From Rutidosis leptorrhynchoides (taxonomy: Eukaryota > Streptophyta > Magnoliopsida > Asterales > Asteraceae): a stretch of 64,000 nucleotides of DNA. The stretch spans positions 81,456,001 through 81,520,000 of the forward strand of contig NC_092342.1 of assembly GCF_046630445.1 (NCBI RefSeq), in the 5' to 3' direction. The first letter of the stretch is position 1; each line of letters starts with the position of its first letter. The position numbers and the translations under genes were made by a program. The notes under the pieces are model-generated. The model did not search any database, had not been told where the DNA came from, and was given only the letters and a program-made list of their open reading frames with translations. This document shows, one piece after another, positions 60,624 to 64,000 of the stretch.

Positions 60624-60790
60624 TAGGGATGACAATGGATCGGATATGGATCGGGTGATGCCGTATCCATATCCATATCCATTTAATTTTTGTTCATCCA
60701 TATCCATATCCATTTAGTTTCAGGTCATCCATCCATATCCATATCCAGTGGATTAAGCGAGTTAATGGATATCCAATAGATATTAAAACT
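60624..60790 (+). mobile_element. Second hAT-like element end (truncated copy)
   Basis: Starts TAGGGATGACAATGGATCGG, almost the same as 45874, followed by TCCATATCCATATCC repeats and a GCGAGTTAATGGATATCC block. No opposite end was found downstream, so only one end is kept. Confidence 0.5.
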
Positions 60791-61531
60791 TTGTTATAAT
60801 ATTTTCTTATATGTGACTAAGATAAAAACGTAGTATAGCAATAATGAATATAACATGAAATCTGTAAGTTTATTTTATTAGATATACGTGTTTTATTGTA
60901 ATATATTATAGTTATTTTATTAGATGATTGAAAGCATAATATAAATCTAATGGTAAATGAACGTGTAATAGTAAATATGTAAGCATAAATCTATATTTAT
61001 GCATTTGTAAACGTATTTCGAGTAGTAATGGTAATCTATATTTACTCATAGTTTTTGCAAAACATATAATGATCGTGCTTCTTCGTTAACTAAAAAACAA
61101 AGATAAATGGTGTTTAGCCTTTCCGTTTCCGTGATTGTAATCTTCTTTTATCTTTAATGATATTTACCGGGTGAAAACCCTTTACCAAAAAAAAAAAAAT
61201 GAACGTTGCGCCGAATAAACACTTCACAAGATCTTTGATAAACGTTTAGTTCATCTACACATGTACTTTATGTAGACTATCCTAATTTCAATCTTAATTA
61301 TTAGAACTGTTACGTCTAGCTTGTAATTGATCGAAAAAAATATATATATATATATATTTCACAACAATCTAAGACGTAATTAGAATTAAAGCATTCTAAT
61401 TTATGATTAAGGTAAAGTAGTGTTTGTAAAAACTACCGAAGAAAAACACCCATGAAGTCCTTACACAGTAGGATTAATTAGGGTAGGATTAATTAGGAAA
61501 AATGTAATTGAAATTGGTTAGTTAGATTTTA
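60791..61531. other. Intergenic, with a retrotransposon-like poly-A end
   Basis: At 61165-61199 a small hairpin sequence GGGTGAAAACCC is followed by TTTACC and 13 A. This looks like a LINE or SINE 3' end, but no body or target duplication could be shown. A short TA tract lies at 61340-61358. Confidence 0.4.
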
Positions 61532-61636
61532 ACACAACCAATTTTTACACATACACAACCAAACATACTTTACAGTGTTGTACAGTATAACACTGTAAAA
61601 CATGTTTGGTTGTGTATGTGTAAAAATTAGGTGTGT
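61532..61636. mobile_element. 105-bp foldback element, copy 1
   Basis: An almost perfect inverted repeat with outer ends ACACAACCAATTTTTAC and GTAAAAATTAGGTGTGT, inner ends TTTACAGTGTTG and TAACACTGTAAA, and a very short centre (TACAGTA). It has no coding capacity. The target duplication is not clear. Confidence 0.8.
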
Positions 61637-61907
61637 ACATCTCACTCCCGGTGTACCAAACTTACAGAAACTTGAGAGTGAACTATCACATCAACACATC
61701 TTAGTATCTTACAAAGACCGAGAAAAACTGAATTAATAACGTTCCTTAAAAAGATTGATACCCATCATACTATTCAATTTATTTGAAATGTACAAATGTT
61801 AATTCATCAACTACAAGCAATTATTTACTCTTTTCGTCGATATGTACTTTCTAGAAAAGATTAAATGAATGACGTTTGCTAGGTTAACGAAAGGGGTGAT
61901 GATATAT
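61637..61907. other. Spacer between the two foldback elements
   Basis: Nothing recognised. The ORF at 61869-62144 runs across foldback copy 2 and is not a gene. Confidence 0.5.
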
Positions 61908-62012
61908 ACACAACCAATTTTTACAAATACACAATCAAATATGCTTTACAGTGTTGTACAGTACAATACTGTAAAGCATGTTTGGTTGTGTATTTGTAAA
62001 AATTGGTTGTGT
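61908..62012. mobile_element. 105-bp foldback element, copy 2
   Basis: Same length and layout as copy 1: ACACAACCAATTTTTAC at the left end and GTAAAAATTGGTTGTGT at the right. GATAT at 61901-61905 and 62014-62018 may be the target duplication, although a few bases between it and the inverted ends do not pair exactly. Confidence 0.82.
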
Positions 62013-62272
62013 AGATATCAATACCCTAACGAAAGAAAGGAGCTGTATTATTGGTGTCGTAGGATACGGTCAAATGGCGCTATTAATACAATGTTATTCT
62101 GTTTAAAGGATATTAATCAACTTAAGACACACGTTAAAATTTAACAAATTTGCACAACTATCGTTAGGGATCGTTAAAAAAAAAAGGACGATTCGGGCCA
62201 AAAGTTTTATTTATAGGGCCAACCTTTGTTTAAAAAAAGGTTACGATAAGTGAAACTGAGATAAACCACATG

Positions 62273-62310
62273 CACGGATCCGTGTAATTTATTTATATTT
62301 ATATTTTCTT
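62273..62310 (+). promoter_or_regulatory. Candidate promoter of the bHLH gene
   Basis: An exact palindrome CACGGATCCGTG (62273-62284) with a nearby CACATG is followed by TTTATTTATATTTATATTTT (62288-62307), a TATA-like stretch about 350 bases before the predicted 5' UTR splice donor. The start site is not defined by sequence alone. Confidence 0.4.
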
Positions 62311-62334
62311 GAAATAATAATGAAAAATACAAAC

Positions 62335-62659
62335 TTTTACCATATTTTAACAGCAGCAGTGGCGGTGGTTAATCATCAACAGCTCTGTTTTTCATGCAGG
62401 CGTGGGCATAAATGCAGGACCTTTGCCATTTATCAAACTTCTCTTACAATTTTCTTTCAAAATAAACATACACCTACTTTTTTTTTTTCCTTAAAAAAAT
62501 ACAGTTGCACCTCAAAACACAGTGATCTTAGATTTTGAAGTGAAAAAGATTTGTGGGTTTTGTTGTTAGAATCAAACTGAAGAAAAAGATTTGTGCTTTT
62601 TTGTGATTCTTGAAGTGGGTTGAGCAGTACTAAAAGTTGGTCAGATTCTCTGAAAATGG
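62335..62659 (+). other. Predicted 5' UTR exon of the bHLH gene
   Basis: Pyrimidine-rich leader DNA with several short upstream ORFs. The left limit is a guess from the TATA-like stretch. The right limit is the donor at GG|GTATCT (62659/62660). Confidence 0.4.
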
Positions 62660-63229
62660 GTATCTTTTTTTTTTTCTTTCCTTTTTTTTTTTAAATCATG
62701 CTACTTTTGGTTTGACTGTTTTTCTTTAACTAGGGTTTGGTCAGAATGAAATCATGAACTGAATTAGAGGGCTTATTTATGATACTAACTGAATCAATGT
62801 TCTTTTTTCATCTGTTGCTAAATTAACTGCTCTCTGAATACTTCTCTTTTTTTGGTTTTCTGAGCTCATAAATGAGTATTCTTGTCATTGGTTGAGGCAT
62901 AATTATTTAGGGATTTAATTTATTGTCACTTTGTTCAATCCCAGTGATTTAATTATTACTAATTTTAAACCTGTTGTTGTGTCTTGAACTCTCATAAATT
63001 TCATGTTTTGGCTTTTTGGTTCATCTTTATTACTTCTATTACATTCAATTTCTCATAGGACAGTTGCCCTTTACCTTTTATTACCTTCAACTTCTTATAT
63101 TAGAGTTTCCTTTTCAGCTTCATTCAAGCTTGTTATAAGATTTGGGGCTTAATTTTTAGTGGTTTTTGTTATTAAAAATTAGGGTTTTTTGTGTTGGTCA
63201 ATCCTTTTGATTTTGACTTTTTTTATTAG
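62660..63229 (+). other. Predicted intron in the 5' UTR
   Basis: Begins GTATCTTTTT, is T-rich throughout and ends TTTTTTTATTAG (acceptor AG 63228-63229), 17 bases before the start codon. Relatives of this gene often have a 5' UTR intron, but splicing here is inferred. Confidence 0.5.
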
Positions 63230-63246
63230 GTCAATTTTGAGTGACT

Positions 63247-63924
63247 ATGGCTGGGGATGATGAAATTGAGGGGGGAAACAGAGATGAAGAACAATTACAT
63301 TACAATTCAGCAAATTTACCATCTGATTGGCCATTCAATACCTCTAATGATCTTACAAATACATCAATGAGTATGGTTACTAATCCTACTATTTGGGATC
63401 ACCATAACACAACTTCACAAAATTTAGGTGCTTTTTGTGATATGAATCTGCAAAACAATGGACCCACTTCATCATCTTCATTAGGGTTTAGAAAAGGGAA
63501 TCTTGTAGATGTGTGTTGGGCCCCACCAAATTCTGCTATTAAAAGGGGTGGTGGTATGTTTTTGCCACCACCTGCTGCACCTATGCTTCCTCATAGCTTA
63601 TCTCAGTTTCCAACTGATTCGGGTTTTATCGAAAGGGCAGCGCGGTTATCTTCATTTAGTGTAGGTAATTTTGAAGATATGATAAACCCTTTAGGCAATG
63701 CACCTGAATCATCTTTGATTCCTTATTCGAGTAGACCGGTTCAGGGGCAACCACAAGAGGGTTTTGTTGGGGATGGGTTCAAATCGCCATCTGGGGTCAA
63801 TGATGAAAGTCGACCTAAACAAGGTGGGTCTGGGTTTTCGGGTAACAATAGTGAAGGCGGCGGTGGTCAGGATGAGAATTCGAATGAGGGAATTGGTTCG
63901 AAGAAACGAAGAAGAAGTGATCAG
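63247..63924 (+). CDS. bHLH transcription factor, bHLH49/62/78-like, first coding exon (partial)
   Basis: ATG 63247 opens a frame of 226 codons to a splice donor CAG|GTATAT at 63924/63925; the frame would stop at 63943 if unspliced. The N-terminal half matches the non-DNA-binding region of subgroup XII bHLH proteins: SANLPSDWPFN (about residues 21-31), PTIWDHH, LGAFCDMNLQNN, VCWAPPNSAIKRGG, and FIERAARLSSFSVGNFEDMI (about 128-147), which is the family's signature. A Gly/Ser-rich region follows, and the exon ends with the basic KKRRR (residues 219-223), a likely nuclear signal. The basic helix-loop-helix domain itself must be in later exons outside the window. Known members are nuclear regulators of cell elongation, light or flowering responses. 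Which one this matches cannot be settled here. GTG 63241 is in frame but ATG 63247 is the natural start. Confidence 0.88.
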
Positions 63925-64000
63925 GTATATAATGATGATAATTGATTTTGATTTCTGATTTTGTATTATCATCTAAAATCTGATTAATCTGTTAATTGAT
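63925..64000 (+). other. Start of the first coding intron of the bHLH gene
   Basis: Begins GTATATAATGATGATAATTG and continues AT-rich to the window end. The phase-0 junction after ...RSDQ fits the gene structure of the family. Confidence 0.6.

Overview
This is repeat-dense nuclear DNA from a eudicot plant, most likely Asteraceae. That placement is an inference from the style of the Athila-type and Tekay-type retroelements and their LTRs; no sequence search was run. About 58 of the 64 kb is a stack of nested LTR retrotransposons and their relics. The only recognisable host gene is the start of a bHLH transcription factor gene at the right edge (coding from 63247), which runs out of the window.

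Layout. (A) 1-16602, minus strand: a large Athila-type element with its 5' LTR at 13550-16602, then a primer binding site, a leader ORF relic, gag-PR-RT-RNase H, a broken integrase, a second protease-like domain, a zinc-knuckle ORF and an Athila ORF1-like region. Its 3' LTR lies left of the window. (E) 16603-42262, plus strand: the 3' part of a related element, into which A (internal region) and D (3' LTR) have inserted. (D) 19460-39985, plus strand: a Tekay-type chromovirus with a decayed gag-pol, flanked by the target duplication CCTGT. (B) 28635-39584, plus strand: a gag-pol-less element inside D's 3' LTR, flanked by CTTGT. 42263-45873 holds a copia gag relic and a minisatellite. (C) 46159-58559, plus strand: a second gag-pol-less element, flanked by AATAG, sitting in a hAT-like element and itself carrying a copia solo LTR flanked by GAAGG. 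58968-62272 is intergenic DNA with a LINE fragment and two near-identical 105-bp foldback elements. 62273-64000 is the bHLH promoter, 5' UTR with intron, and first coding exon.

How the parts relate. A, B, C and E share LTR and leader sequence and form one family. B and C have no gag or pol but keep a leader ORF of 133-144 codons. B, C and E keep a 56-57-codon antisense ORF near the 3' LTR that predicts a two-helix membrane protein. That ORF has a TATAAAT box at a fixed distance upstream, no indels among copies, and many silent differences between B and C, so it is the best candidate here for an undescribed functional unit. The family also shares its LTR termini, tRNA-iMet-type primer site and a palindromic motif before the 3' LTR with the Tekay element D, which hints that the defective copies could be moved by chromovirus enzymes. 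Two of the LTRs (B and E) carry a tRNA-like module with Pol III box A/box B spacing and a following T-run.
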